Below, piece after piece: positions 16,246 through 25,200 of a stretch of 64,000 bases of DNA; positions within the stretch are counted from its first letter, which is position 1; each line of letters begins with the position of its first letter. Source of the stretch: Streptomyces chartreusis NRRL 3882. GTDB taxonomy: Bacteria > Actinomycetota > Actinomycetes > Streptomycetales > Streptomycetaceae. A program made the position numbers and the translations under genes. Location of the stretch: positions 4,108,501-4,172,500 of the forward strand of contig NZ_LT963352.1 in assembly GCF_900236475.1 (NCBI RefSeq), read 5' to 3'. Under the pieces are notes generated by a model. The model was given only the letters and a program-made list of their open reading frames with translations, was not told where the DNA came from and made no database searches.

Positions 16246-16533
16246 ATGCGGATGATGATGAAGGCCCGCATGGACACCCAGATGTCGAATCAGGTGACGA
16301 AGGGTGGAGCGATGCCCGACTCAGTGAAAGCGGCCATCGAGCGGCTGAAGCCGGAGGCCGCCTACTTCACTCCTGAGGGCGGGCGCTCCATGATTCTGGT
16401 ATTCGACATGCAGGACAGCTCGGAGTTGCCCTCCATCGCCGACCCGTTCTTCCAGGAGATGGGCGCGGAAGTCACATTCGAGCCGGTCATGAACCTCGAC
16501 GAATTGCAGAGGGGCCTTGCTGCCCTGAAGTAG
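16246..16533 (+). CDS. Small conserved protein of unknown function (paralogue of 44518-44808)
   Basis: This 95-residue soluble protein begins MRMMMKARMDTQ. The centre has LKPEAAYFTPEGGRS and VFDMQDSSELP, and the C-terminus has EPVMNLDELQRGL. A second copy at 44518-44808 shares about half of its residues, including PEAAYF, VFDMQDSS, PFF and PVMN. The start is supported by GAGGAG upstream and by alignment with the paralogue's MRVMVKA. The alpha-beta pattern and size resemble small dimeric ferredoxin-like (DUF3303-type) proteins, but this is only an impression. No function is known. Confidence 0.8.
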   Translation: MRMMMKARMDTQMSNQVTKGGAMPDSVKAAIERLKPEAAYFTPEGGRSMILVFDMQDSSELPSIADPFFQEMGAEVTFEPVMNLDELQRGLAALK

Positions 16534-16544
16534 CAGCGCTGACC

Positions 16545-16754
16545 TCAGCGTCCGGGGGCAGGTGGGACCGGCGTCGTGACGGACTCGATGGCGGCCAGGG
16601 CCATGGAGAGGGCCGCTCGCGCGTCCTCGCCTGTGGGGGTGGGGGTGCCGGCGGTGCGGACCGTGTGTGTGAAGGCGGCGAGTTCGGCTACGTACGCGTC
16701 GTGGTCCCTTCCGCTATGGCGGCCTTGAGGGCCTCCAGGGCCATCCGAGACCAC
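16545..16754 (-). pseudogene. C-terminal remnant of a Gfo/Idh/MocA oxidoreductase
   Basis: The leftward frame encodes AYVAELAAFTHTVRTAG followed by PTPTGEDARAALSMALAAIESV. This is the typical C-terminal helix pair of Gfo/Idh/MocA dehydrogenases such as inositol dehydrogenase. Nothing upstream (16755-16813) encodes the NAD-binding domain or the rest of the protein, so only about 50-60 family-like residues remain. It is best read as a decayed gene end. The first residues of the open frame are probably not native. Confidence 0.65.
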
Positions 16755-16813
16755 CCTGGGTCGGTGACGGTCGGCCGGGCGCGATGGATCAGTGACGTGA
16801 GCCAGGTGGGCTG

Positions 16814-17266
16814 TCAGGACAACGCCCCGGCCAGCGTTCCCGCCAGTGTGAGTGTGAGGAAGGCCGCGCCCCAGACCATCGCCCGGCGTATGCAGCGGTA
16901 CTTGAGCCAGGCCGTGCGGGACAGGACCTCCAACTGCGTCGCGTCTCCGGAGGAGGAGGCCTGGGAGGCGCGTCGGGGTGATGCGGCCAGACCGAGCAGG
17001 ACGAGGGACGGGGCGCAGGCGGCGCAGCCGGCCCAGACCAGGAGTTGTGGGATCACGGCGTACTGGCCCGGCACGATGAGGCCGCCGGTGATCGCACCGA
17101 GCAGGGCGGTCAGGGCCGCGCCCAGGGTCGCCAGCGTCAGTCCGGCCTTGCTGTCGGCCTTCGCGAGTTGCTCGCGGGCCTCGGCCAGGAGGTCCCGGGT
17201 GGGTTCCGCCGCGCGGCCGGTCTGCGTCCCGGTCCTGGTCCTGGTCTCGCCGCTCGGTGTGGTCAT
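16814..17266 (-). CDS. PycTM-like (Pycsar effector-type) membrane protein
   Basis: In this 150-residue protein, a hydrophilic Thr/Arg-rich N-terminus leads to LLAEAREQLAKADSKAGLTLATLGAALTALLGA. This amphipathic helix with ADxKAG runs into a membrane helix, as in PycTM/Pycsar effector transmembrane domains. A second hydrophobic segment follows at about 72-95, then a cytoplasmic helix and a third segment near the C-terminus (about 128-148). PycTM proteins can depolarise membranes when a cyclic-nucleotide signal is bound. No cyclase gene is next to it, so a defence role is uncertain; orphan relatives are common in Streptomyces. Confidence 0.6.
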   Translation of the reverse strand: MTTPSGETRTRTGTQTGRAAEPTRDLLAEAREQLAKADSKAGLTLATLGAALTALLGAITGGLIVPGQYAVIPQLLVWAGCAACAPSLVLLGLAASPRRASQASSSGDATQLEVLSRTAWLKYRCIRRAMVWGAAFLTLTLAGTLAGALS

Positions 17267-17350
17267 ACCTCCCCCTCGCTGATCAGCGGCTTTCCCGAGT
17301 ACCCCGAAGTGGCCCTTCCAGTACGGGTGGTGACGCCCGGCACGCGGGGC

Positions 17351-18058
17351 TCAGGTGTTCCACGTCTCGTCGTACGGGTCGGCCGGTGCCGGTACCGGTC
17401 TGGAGCTGGTGACTTCGAGGTACGGGATCGGGCCGTCGTTGACCGGGTCCTCGGTCCGGCGGGGGGTGTAACGGCCGGTGATCTCCAGCCAGGTGTCCGG
17501 GCTCAGGACCGGGGGGATGTTGCCGGTCAGGGCGATCTTGACCGGCTGGGCGTCGGCCGCGCAGCAGTTGAGGCCCATGCGGACCAGGTAGGGGGTGCCC
17601 GCCCGGTCCAGCGTGACGAAGCCGGTGATCTTCAGCTCGCGGTCGCGCAGGGATCGGCCGTCGTCGTAGACCGCCCGGCCCGCGTAGTCGGCCACGCCGA
17701 GCCGGAGGGGGTCGCCGGCGGGGAGGTCCGGGAAGCCGAAGGGCTTCGTCAGGGCCGTGCCCGTGTGGGCCGCGCTGTAGGAGCCCAGGGCCGGCGGGGA
17801 GACCAGGATCAGGGCGAGGACGGGGAGGGTGAGGAGCCAGGAGACACGGGGCTCGTGATGGTGGCGCTGTTGCCCGCGTGCGTGGCGGCGTTCGTACCAG
17901 AGCGTCGCCGCCGCCGTCGCGATCAGCACCACGCCCGCCAGCAGCACCAGCGGGCGCAGGCCCGCCTTGACGTAGCGCAGGTACAGGTCGGTGAGACCGG
18001 CGTGCAGGAGCGTCGCGCCGAGCAGGAAGAGGAGGGCCGTCTGGGCCAGGCGGTTCAC
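17351..18058 (-). CDS. TIGR03943-family permease partner (YcgQ-like)
   Basis: In this 235-residue protein, starting at GTG 18058 (VNRLAQTALLFLLGATLL), there are three hydrophobic helices at about 5-20, 34-52 and 75-92. A soluble extracytoplasmic domain follows with MGLNCCAADAQPV and the strand-rich segment WLEITGRYTP. These are hallmarks of the TIGR03943 proteins encoded with UPF0718 permeases. The start overlaps the stop of the upstream permease gene as GTGA, so the two are coupled. The substrate is unknown; the Cys pair may bind a metal or redox partner. Confidence 0.87.
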   Translation of the reverse strand: MNRLAQTALLFLLGATLLHAGLTDLYLRYVKAGLRPLVLLAGVVLIATAAATLWYERRHARGQQRHHHEPRVSWLLTLPVLALILVSPPALGSYSAAHTGTALTKPFGFPDLPAGDPLRLGVADYAGRAVYDDGRSLRDRELKITGFVTLDRAGTPYLVRMGLNCCAADAQPVKIALTGNIPPVLSPDTWLEITGRYTPRRTEDPVNDGPIPYLEVTSSRPVPAPADPYDETWNT

Positions 18059-19206
18059 AGCAGGACCGTTCCGGTCAGGGCCGACACGACGACGGCCAGG
18101 GCGAACGTGGCGGGGGCGAAGCGCAGGGCGAAGGCCCGGCCGAAGGTGCCCGCCTGCATCGCGAAGAGCTTCAGGTCGATCATCGGCCCCACGACCAGGA
18201 ACGTCAGACGGGCCGTCAGCGAGAACTGGGTCAGGGACGCCGCCACGAACGCGTCCGCCTCCGAGCAGATGGACAGCAGGACGGCGAGCACCGCGAGGGC
18301 CAGCACCGAGAACACCGGATTCCCGGCCGCCGCGCGCAGCCACTCCTCCGGCACCACCGCCTTCAGCGTCGCCGCGGCCATCGCACCGATCACCAGGAAG
18401 CCGCCCGCGTGCGTCACGTCATGGCGCACCGAGCCCCAGAAGGCCGCCCCCCTGCCCTGCCCCTCGTACGAGGGTCTGTCCGGCGGGCGCAGCCAGTCCG
18501 TGCGGCCGACGCGGTGCCAGAGCCAGCCCATCGCGCAGGCCACCAGCAGGCTGGCGACGAAACGGGCCAGGACCATCTCCGGGTTGCCCGGGAAGGCCAC
18601 GGCCGTCGCCGTCAGCACGATCGGGTTGATGGCGGGCGCCGAGAGGAGGAACGCCAGGGCCGCCGCCGGTGTGACCCCTCGGCGGACCAGTGCCCCGGCC
18701 ACCGGCACCGACGCGCACTCGCAGCCGGGCAGCACCGCGCCCGCCACGCCCGCGACCGGGACCGCCAGGGCCGGGCGCTTCGGCAGGGCGCGGGCGAAGA
18801 AGGACGGCGGCACGAACACCGCGATCGCCGCCGACAGCAGCACGCCGAGCACCAGGAACGGCAGCGCCTGGACCATGACCGCGACGAACACCGTCATCCA
18901 GCTCTGCATCACCGGTGCGGACAGGGCTCCGCGGATCGGGCCCTGGAGCATGACCGCCGTGAGCAGGAGGAGGGTGAGCAGGAGAGGGGAGTTGAGGTGG
19001 CGGGCGTCGTCGGAGTCCGAGTTCGGGCCCGCGCCCGTGCCCGTGTCCTTACCGGGTGCCGACTCCGTGGTCTCGTCGGTGCTGCCGGTCTCGTCGGTCT
19101 CCTGCGGGGCGGGGTTCGTGGTGGCCACGGGCCCGGTACCTCCGGTCGTGCGCACGGGCATTGCCTCCCCTTCTGTACGGCCGCGCCAGGCCGGGCGTTC
19201 AGCCAC
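18055..19206 (-). CDS. UPF0718 / YraQ-YcgR family permease
   Basis: This 383-residue protein has about eight membrane segments after an acidic, Thr-rich N-terminal tail of about 75 residues. Family motifs include LPGCECASVPVAGALVRRGV, LLSAPAINPIVL, SICSEADAFVAAS and VGPMIDLKL. The GTG at 19206 has AAGGGA about 7 bases upstream and is my choice; ATG at 19161 is an alternative. It is coupled to the TIGR03943 partner downstream. The family is thought to move small ions or metal-related solutes, but the substrate is not known. Confidence 0.87.
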   Translation of the reverse strand: MAERPAWRGRTEGEAMPVRTTGGTGPVATTNPAPQETDETGSTDETTESAPGKDTGTGAGPNSDSDDARHLNSPLLLTLLLLTAVMLQGPIRGALSAPVMQSWMTVFVAVMVQALPFLVLGVLLSAAIAVFVPPSFFARALPKRPALAVPVAGVAGAVLPGCECASVPVAGALVRRGVTPAAALAFLLSAPAINPIVLTATAVAFPGNPEMVLARFVASLLVACAMGWLWHRVGRTDWLRPPDRPSYEGQGRGAAFWGSVRHDVTHAGGFLVIGAMAAATLKAVVPEEWLRAAAGNPVFSVLALAVLAVLLSICSEADAFVAASLTQFSLTARLTFLVVGPMIDLKLFAMQAGTFGRAFALRFAPATFALAVVVSALTGTVLL

Positions 19207-19304
19207 CGCAGTTCCCTTCTGGAACCAGCCGTCCCGGTGAGGCAGTCTTCTCCCTTGTGGGGAGCGTTCCGAACCAAGGTCTGCCAGGTGATCCGGCCAC
19301 ACAC

Positions 19305-21203
19305 ATGATCGTGTGCGGGGACGACGGGCTCGCGCACCGCCTGGCCGCCGAACTGCGCGGTGTGTACGGCGAACAGGTCACGCTCGTGGTGCCGCCCTCG
19401 GGGCGCCGGGTGCGGCAGCCGGTCGTCGGACGGGCCCGGGCCGCCTCTGCGGCCCTGCTCGACCGGGTCAGCGCGGCCGTCAACCGGACGGGCACGGGTG
19501 GCGCCGAACCGGCCGCGAACGAGCAGATCGTGGAGGCCCCCGACGTCACGGAGGCCGTGCTCACCGACGTGGGCGCCGACCGGGCGGCCGCCTTGGCGCT
19601 GGTGTACGACGACGACGAGACCAACATCCGCGCCGCGCTCACCGCCCGCAGGCTCAACCCCCGCATCAGGCTCGTACTCCGGCTGTACAACCGGCGGTTG
19701 GGCCAGCACATCGAGGAACTGCTCGACCAGACGGCGGCGGTGGCCTCCGGCACGGGGCCCGGCACGGGAGGCGGACTGGACGCGTCGACGACCGTGCTGT
19801 CCGACGCCGACACGGCCGCTCCGGCGCTGGCCGCCACCGCCCTCGTGGGCACCAGCAAGGTCGTCCAGACCGAAGGGCTCGTCCTGCGTGCCGTGGAGCG
19901 GCAGCCGCCGCGGCCGGGCGAGGTGGCCGACCCCGGCCTGTGCACCCTGGCGCTGCTGTCCGCGACGAGCAACGACCCGGCCGGGGCGGACGGTTCCGAG
20001 GGTAGCGGGGAGCAGGGGCCGCGACTGCTGCCGGACGAGGCGGCGGTGGCGTCGGCGACCGGGCGCGGGACCGTTGTCCTGGAGCAGGTGTCGTACTCCG
20101 GGCCGTCCCTGCCGACCGGGCGGGGCGGTGTACCGCCGTTCGCCTCGCTGTTCTCACGCCGGCTGCGGTGGTCACTGGCCGGGCTGGTGGGGTGTGTGCT
20201 CGCGCTCGCCGTCGCGTTGATGTTCGTGACCGGGGAGCATCCGCTGTACGCCACGTACGTCACGCTCCTCGACCTGTTCGGCATCAACGATCCCGCGTAC
20301 CACGAGTCGACCGGGCGGCAGGTGCTGCAACTGCTCTCCGGGCTGGTCGGGTTGCTGCTGCTGCCGGTGCTGCTGGCCGCGGTGCTGGAGGCACTGGGCA
20401 CGTTCCGCAGCGCGTCGGCGCTGCGGAAGCCGCCTCGGGGGCTCGGCGGACATGTGGTGCTGCTCGGGCTCGGCAAGATCGGCACGCGGGTGCTGACGCG
20501 GCTGCGGGAGCTGCACATTCCGGTGGTGTGCGTCGAGTCCGACCCGGAGGCCAGGGGGATGGCCACGGCGCGGCGGCTGCGGGTGCCGGTGGTGCTCGGG
20601 GATGTCACGCAGGAAGGGGTACTGGAGGCCGCGAAGATCCATCGCGCGCATGCCTTGCTGGCGTTGACCAGCGCGGATACGACGAATCTGGAGGCCGCGT
20701 TGTACGCGCGGTCCGTGCGGCCCGATCTGCGGGTCGTGCTGCGGCTGTACGACGACGACTTCGCGACCGCGGTGTACCGGACACTGCGGGCCGCGCATCC
20801 GTTCGCCCTCACGCGGAGCCGGAGTGTGTCCCATCTGGCTGCGCCCGCGTTCGCCGGGGCGATGATGGGGCGGCAGATTCTGGGGGCGATTCCGGTCGAG
20901 CGGCGCGTGTTGCTGTTCGCGGAGGTGGATGTGGCCGGGCATCCGCAGTTGGAGGGGCGGACGGTGGGGCAGGCGTTCCGGGCGGGGGCCTGGCGGGTGC
21001 TGGCGCTCAACACGGCACCTCCTGGGGGGCGGCGGGGCGAAGGGGAAAGTCCGGAGGAGGAAGGAGCGCCGGCTTCGGGGCTGGTGTGGGATCTGCCTCC
21101 TACGTATGTGCTGGGGGCGGATGATCGGGTGGTGCTGGCGGCTACGCGGCGGGGGTTGGCGGAGTTGCTGGGGCGGAGGCGGCGGGAGCGGGCGGGGGCG
21201 TAG
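19305..21203 (+). CDS. Potassium-channel-like protein with two RCK (TrkA-N) domains
   Basis: This 632-residue protein begins with a diverged NAD-binding RCK domain (MIVCGDDGLAHRLAAEL, about 1-220). A linker follows, then a pair of membrane segments at about 288-308 and 340-365 flanking a pore-like region, and a second canonical RCK domain (GHVVLLGLGKIGTRVLTRL, then ESDPEARGMA and ALTSADTTNLEA). The order RCK-2TM-RCK in one chain resembles CASTOR/POLLUX-type channels more than the separate TrkA/TrkH proteins. Potassium or another cation is the likely ion. It is divergent from the permease operon, and a repeat-rich spacer lies after its stop. Confidence 0.82.
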   Translation: MIVCGDDGLAHRLAAELRGVYGEQVTLVVPPSGRRVRQPVVGRARAASAALLDRVSAAVNRTGTGGAEPAANEQIVEAPDVTEAVLTDVGADRAAALALVYDDDETNIRAALTARRLNPRIRLVLRLYNRRLGQHIEELLDQTAAVASGTGPGTGGGLDASTTVLSDADTAAPALAATALVGTSKVVQTEGLVLRAVERQPPRPGEVADPGLCTLALLSATSNDPAGADGSEGSGEQGPRLLPDEAAVASATGRGTVVLEQVSYSGPSLPTGRGGVPPFASLFSRRLRWSLAGLVGCVLALAVALMFVTGEHPLYATYVTLLDLFGINDPAYHESTGRQVLQLLSGLVGLLLLPVLLAAVLEALGTFRSASALRKPPRGLGGHVVLLGLGKIGTRVLTRLRELHIPVVCVESDPEARGMATARRLRVPVVLGDVTQEGVLEAAKIHRAHALLALTSADTTNLEAALYARSVRPDLRVVLRLYDDDFATAVYRTLRAAHPFALTRSRSVSHLAAPAFAGAMMGRQILGAIPVERRVLLFAEVDVAGHPQLEGRTVGQAFRAGAWRVLALNTAPPGGRRGEGESPEEEGAPASGLVWDLPPTYVLGADDRVVLAATRRGLAELLGRRRRERAGA

Positions 21204-21223
21204 TCGCGGTTCGTTGTACTGCT

Positions 21224-21388
21224 CGGCGTTGCGAGGTGCCCGGCGTCGGGGCCGAGGCACGGGGGTTGCGCCACCCGGCGTTACGAGGTGCTCGGCGTCG
21301 GAGCTGGGGCCGGGCGTGGCGCGACCCGGCGCAGCGGGGTGCCGCCCGCGCCCACCCGTGCCGCCCCAGGCGGCACGACTGCCCGCGG
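21224..21388. repeat. Tandem ~50-bp units plus dispersed hairpin element (copy A)
   Basis: CGGCGTT(G/A)CGAGGTGC(C/T)CGGCGTCGG begins at 21224 and again at 21276, followed by a degenerate third unit from about 21326. The third unit enters a GTGCCGCC...GGCGGCAC inverted repeat (to 21378) and TGCCCGCGG. The last roughly 65 bp recur at 25201-25303. Further ~22-bp degenerate repeats of CTGCCCGCGGACTGGGCACGAC continue to about 21463. It sits between converging genes. Confidence 0.7.
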
Positions 21389-21499
21389 ACTGGGCACGAC
21401 CGCCCGGGACTGGGCACGGGGCTGCCCGCGGACCAGCCACGACCGCCCGCGGGCCGGGGCGACCGACCGGGGCTGGGCGCGGCGGCCCGGGGTGCGTGG

Positions 21500-23353
21500 C
21501 TACTTCTTCAGGTGCCTCTCCGCGAACTCCAGTTCCAGTCTCACCTGCTTGATCCGTTCGTCCACCACCAGTGAGCCGTGCCCGGCGTCGTAGCGGTACA
21601 CCTCGTGGACCGCGCCTCTCGCCTCCAGGCGCTTGACGTAGTTCTCGATCTGGCGGATCGGGCAGCGCGGGTCGTTGACGCCGGCCGAGATGTAGACCGG
21701 TGCCTTGACCCGGTCGACGTATGTGAGGGGGGACGAGGCCTCGAAGCGGTCGGGGACCTCCTCGGGGGTGCCGCCGAGAAGCGTGCGGTCCATGGCCTTC
21801 AGCGCTTCCATCTCGTCGTGGTAGGCCGTGACGTAGTCGGCGACGGGCACCGCCGCGATGCCCAGCGTCCACGCGTCGGGCTGGACGCCGAGGCCGAGCA
21901 GGGTGAGGTAGCCGCCCCAGGAGCCGCCGGTGAGGATCAGGCGGTCGGGATCGGCGAGGCCCGAGGTGACGGCCCATTCGCGGACCGCGGCGATGTCCTC
22001 CAGCTCGATGAGGCCCACGCGGTGCTTCAGGGCGTCCGTCCAGGCACGGCCGTAGCCCGTGGAGCCGCGGTAGTTGACACGGATCACCGCGTAGCCGTGG
22101 TCGATCCACGCCGCCGGGCCCGCCGCGAAGGAGTCGCTGTCGTGCCAGGTCGGGCCGCCGTGGATGTCGAAGACCGTGGGGAGCGGGCCGGTGGTGCCCG
22201 TCGGCTTCTGGACGAGGGCGTGGATGCGGCCGCCCGGCCCCTCCACCCACACGTCCTCCACCGGCACCGAGCCGGGTGACTTCATGCCGGGCGGGTCGAG
22301 CACGACACCGCCGGACGTGGAGCGGACCGCCGAGGGCTCGGCGGCCGAGGACCACATGTACTCCACGCTGCCGTCGGGCCGGGCCGTGGCACCGGACACC
22401 GTGCCGGGCGGGGTCGGGATCTCGGTCAGGGCGCGGCTCGCCAGGTCGTAGCGGAACAGCTCGCTGCGGGCCTCGAAGCTGTGCGCGATGAGCAGGCCGG
22501 TGCCGTCCGGGTACCACTCGGCGCTGACGTCGCCCGGCAGTTCCAGCGCCAGGTCCGTCTCCTCGCCGGAGGCGACGTCCCAGACCAGGGGCTCCCAGCG
22601 GCCCCGGCGCTGGTGGCCGATGAGGAGACGGGTGTCGCCGTCCACGGGGGCGAAGCCGAGGACCTCCAGGCCCAGCTCGCGCGTACCGCCCTCGGTGTCG
22701 TCGAGGTCGGCGACCGGGGTGCCGTCGGTGCGCAGGACGCGCAGGGCGGAGTGCATGGCGTCGCCGTGCTCGGTGTGCTCGATGGCGATGAGCGAGCCGT
22801 CGTGGGAGAGGTCGCCGACGCCCGCCGATTCGCGGTGGCGGTAGATCTCCACCGGCGCCTCGCCGGTGCGGACGAGGTGGATCGTCGTACCGTCCTCGTC
22901 GGTCGATCGGCCGACGACCGCCGTGCGCCCGTCACGGCCGAGGGCGAGGCCCGCCGGGTAGGAGGCGTCCAGGCCCTCGGCGGCGAGCTCGTCCGCGCCG
23001 CCCGTGAAGGGCTGGCGGCGCCAGACGCCGAACTCGTCGCCGTCCTTGTCGTCGAACCACCAGATCCAGGCGCCGTCCGGTGACAGCACACCGTCCGTCG
23101 TGCCGTTCGGCCGGTCCGTCACCTGGCGCTGCTCGCCCGTCTTCCGGTCCCAGGCGTACAGCTCGTACGTCCCCGTCGCGTTCGACACGAACAGGGAGCG
23201 GTCCGGCGCGTCCTCCGCCCAGTCGGGCAGGGACACCCGGGGCGCCCGGAAGCGCTTCTCCCAGTCCGGCATCCGCTCCTGCTGTGCCGCCTGTACCTCT
23301 TGCTCGTGCTGGTCCCGCTGATCCCGCGCGTCGGATCCGTTGCTCTCAGTCAT
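21500..23353 (-). CDS. S9-family prolyl oligopeptidase-type serine peptidase
   Basis: This 617-residue cytoplasmic enzyme has a beta-propeller N-terminal part (about 40-370) with repeated blade motifs such as LSPDGAWIWWF and LSHDGSL. An alpha/beta-hydrolase catalytic domain follows. The nucleophile is in GGSWGGYLT, the Asp in SAGVNDPRCPI and the His in DAGHGSLV. It cleaves short peptides. ATG at 23353 is used; the open frame extends upstream only because no stop interrupts the opposite strand of the methyltransferase gene. It is monocistronic. Confidence 0.93.
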   Translation of the reverse strand: MTESNGSDARDQRDQHEQEVQAAQQERMPDWEKRFRAPRVSLPDWAEDAPDRSLFVSNATGTYELYAWDRKTGEQRQVTDRPNGTTDGVLSPDGAWIWWFDDKDGDEFGVWRRQPFTGGADELAAEGLDASYPAGLALGRDGRTAVVGRSTDEDGTTIHLVRTGEAPVEIYRHRESAGVGDLSHDGSLIAIEHTEHGDAMHSALRVLRTDGTPVADLDDTEGGTRELGLEVLGFAPVDGDTRLLIGHQRRGRWEPLVWDVASGEETDLALELPGDVSAEWYPDGTGLLIAHSFEARSELFRYDLASRALTEIPTPPGTVSGATARPDGSVEYMWSSAAEPSAVRSTSGGVVLDPPGMKSPGSVPVEDVWVEGPGGRIHALVQKPTGTTGPLPTVFDIHGGPTWHDSDSFAAGPAAWIDHGYAVIRVNYRGSTGYGRAWTDALKHRVGLIELEDIAAVREWAVTSGLADPDRLILTGGSWGGYLTLLGLGVQPDAWTLGIAAVPVADYVTAYHDEMEALKAMDRTLLGGTPEEVPDRFEASSPLTYVDRVKAPVYISAGVNDPRCPIRQIENYVKRLEARGAVHEVYRYDAGHGSLVVDERIKQVRLELEFAERHLKK

Positions 23354-23455
23354 GGCCCCATACTGCCCGCCCCTCGCCGACAATTCGCTGGCGAGGTCCT
23401 CAGCCTGTGGATAACCTCCACCGGTCCCCCTTCCCAGCAGGTCAGGAGTCACCCC

Positions 23456-24280
23456 ATGTACTCCCCCACCCCGGCCGACTGGCACGAGGCCAACCGCGCC
23501 CACTGGGACGAACGCGTTCCCCTGCACGCCGCGGGCGATTTCTACGACCTCGACGCCTTCCGGGCCGGCCAGGACCCCTTGCGCGACTTCGAGCTGGCCG
23601 AGGTCGGCGACGTCTCCGGCCGCTCGCTGCTGCACCTCCAGTGCCACATCGGCCTCGACACCCTGTCCTGGGCCCGGCACGGCGCCTCCCGTGTCGTCGG
23701 CCTCGACTTCTCCGAACCGGCGGTGGGCATCGCCCGCGATCTCGCCCGCGATCTCGGTCTCGGCCAGGACCGGGCGGCCTTCGTCGCGGCGGACGTGTAC
23801 GACGCGGCCACCGCGGTTCCGGACCCGTCGTACGACATCGTCTACACCGGCGTCGGTGCGCTGTGCTGGCTGCCCGACATCGGCCGCTGGGCCGAGACGG
23901 CGGCCTCGCTGGTGGCGCCCGGCGGGTTCCTGTACCTCTGCGAGTTCCATCCGCTCACCGACGTCCTCGACGACGAGACCGGCTCGCGGATCACGTACGA
24001 CTACTTCGCCCGTGACGCCTGGATCGAGGAGAGTCCGGGTTCGTACGCGGCCGAGGGTGCCGAGTTCGTCCACAACCGGCGCGTGGAGTGGCAGCACCCG
24101 GTCGGCGAGGTCGTCTCTGCGCTGGCGGCGGCCGGGCTGCGCATCGAGTTCCTGCACGAGCACGACGTCTCGCTGTTCCGGCGGTTCGGGTGCTTCGAGC
24201 GGCGGGACGGCTACTTCCGCTATCCGGCGGACCGGCCGCGGATCCCGCTGATGTACTCGGTCCGGGCCCGCAGGGACTGA
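23456..24280 (+). CDS. Class I SAM-dependent methyltransferase
   Basis: This 274-residue protein has the SAM-binding motif LLHLQCHIGLDTLSWA at about 60-75, acidic residue GLDFSEPA, and AADVYDA. Motif IV lies around DIVYTGVGALCWLPD, and a Gly/Phe-rich post-motif (LVAPGGFLYLCEFHPL) follows. The start ATG at 23456 has AGGAG 7 bases upstream, which excludes longer forms. The substrate is unknown. It stands divergently from the S9 peptidase, and SURF1 follows 90 bp later on the same strand. Confidence 0.92.
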   Translation: MYSPTPADWHEANRAHWDERVPLHAAGDFYDLDAFRAGQDPLRDFELAEVGDVSGRSLLHLQCHIGLDTLSWARHGASRVVGLDFSEPAVGIARDLARDLGLGQDRAAFVAADVYDAATAVPDPSYDIVYTGVGALCWLPDIGRWAETAASLVAPGGFLYLCEFHPLTDVLDDETGSRITYDYFARDAWIEESPGSYAAEGAEFVHNRRVEWQHPVGEVVSALAAAGLRIEFLHEHDVSLFRRFGCFERRDGYFRYPADRPRIPLMYSVRARRD

Positions 24281-24370
24281 CCGGGGCCATGGCCGGGAGC
24301 GGCGTTCGCGCGGGCGAGTCGAACCGACCCCGCAGGCCGGGCCCGCCCGGCTGCCCCGTACCGTAAGGGT

Positions 24371-25165
24371 GTGTACCGGTTTCTGCTGACGCCCCGATGG
24401 TGGGGGATCAACGTCTTCGTGCTGTTGTCCATCCCCTTCTGCATCTTCATGGGGTCCTGGCAGCTGGGCCGGTTCGAGGACCGCGTGCAGGACCACCGGA
24501 CAGCGACCGAGCAGGTCTCCGAGGCACGGCACGAGGCGCCCCGGCCGCTCGGCGAGATGCTGCCGGTGACCAAGGCGACGTCCGGCAAGCTCGTCACCGC
24601 GACCGGCCGCTACGGCAAGCAGCTGCTGGTGCCCGGCCGGGAGCTCGACGGCAAGCAGGGCTTCTACGTCCTGACGCTGCTGCGCACCGACTCGGGCGAG
24701 GCGCTGCCGGTGGTCCGTGGCTGGCTGCCCGGGACCGCCGACGCGGCGAAGGCGCCCGCCGCGCCCGAGGGTGAGGTCACGGTCACCGGGGCGCTCCAGG
24801 CGTCCGAGACTCCTGGGGACAACGGCGTCAGTGCGCAAGGCGGCCTGCCGGCCGGGCAGACCGGGGCGATCAGCGCGGCGTCTCTGGTGAATCTGGTGCC
24901 GTACGACGTGTACGACGCGTGGGTCACGCTGGCGAAGGGTGACTCGGGGATGAAGGCGGTGCCGGCGAGTGCGCCGCCGGACACCGGGCTGGATCTGAAG
25001 GCGTTCCAGAACCTCGGTTACACCGCCGAGTGGTTCGCCTTCGTCGGGTTCGTGATCTTCATGTGGTTCCGGTTGCTGCGGCGTGAGGTGGAGTTCGCGC
25101 GGGACGCGGAGCTGGGGCTGGTGGCGGAGGAGGAGCCTGTCGCCGTGGACGCCGGCAGCAAGTGA
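24371..25165 (+). CDS. SURF1-family cytochrome oxidase assembly protein
   Basis: In this 264-residue protein, the N-terminus MYRFLLTPRWWGINVFVLLSI leads into TM1 and the family motif GSWQLGR. The periplasmic domain carries VVRGWLPG (classical VxRGWVP) and ends near YTAEWFAFVGFVIFMWF, the second membrane helix. SURF1 helps assemble haem a/copper cytochrome oxidase. It starts with GTG at 24371. The C-terminal tail is charged. The assignment is strong from topology and motifs. Confidence 0.92.
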   Translation: MYRFLLTPRWWGINVFVLLSIPFCIFMGSWQLGRFEDRVQDHRTATEQVSEARHEAPRPLGEMLPVTKATSGKLVTATGRYGKQLLVPGRELDGKQGFYVLTLLRTDSGEALPVVRGWLPGTADAAKAPAAPEGEVTVTGALQASETPGDNGVSAQGGLPAGQTGAISAASLVNLVPYDVYDAWVTLAKGDSGMKAVPASAPPDTGLDLKAFQNLGYTAEWFAFVGFVIFMWFRLLRREVEFARDAELGLVAEEEPVAVDAGSK

Positions 25166-25200
25166 CGCGCCGTCGCTGCTGAGGGCGGGTGGGTCCGCAG

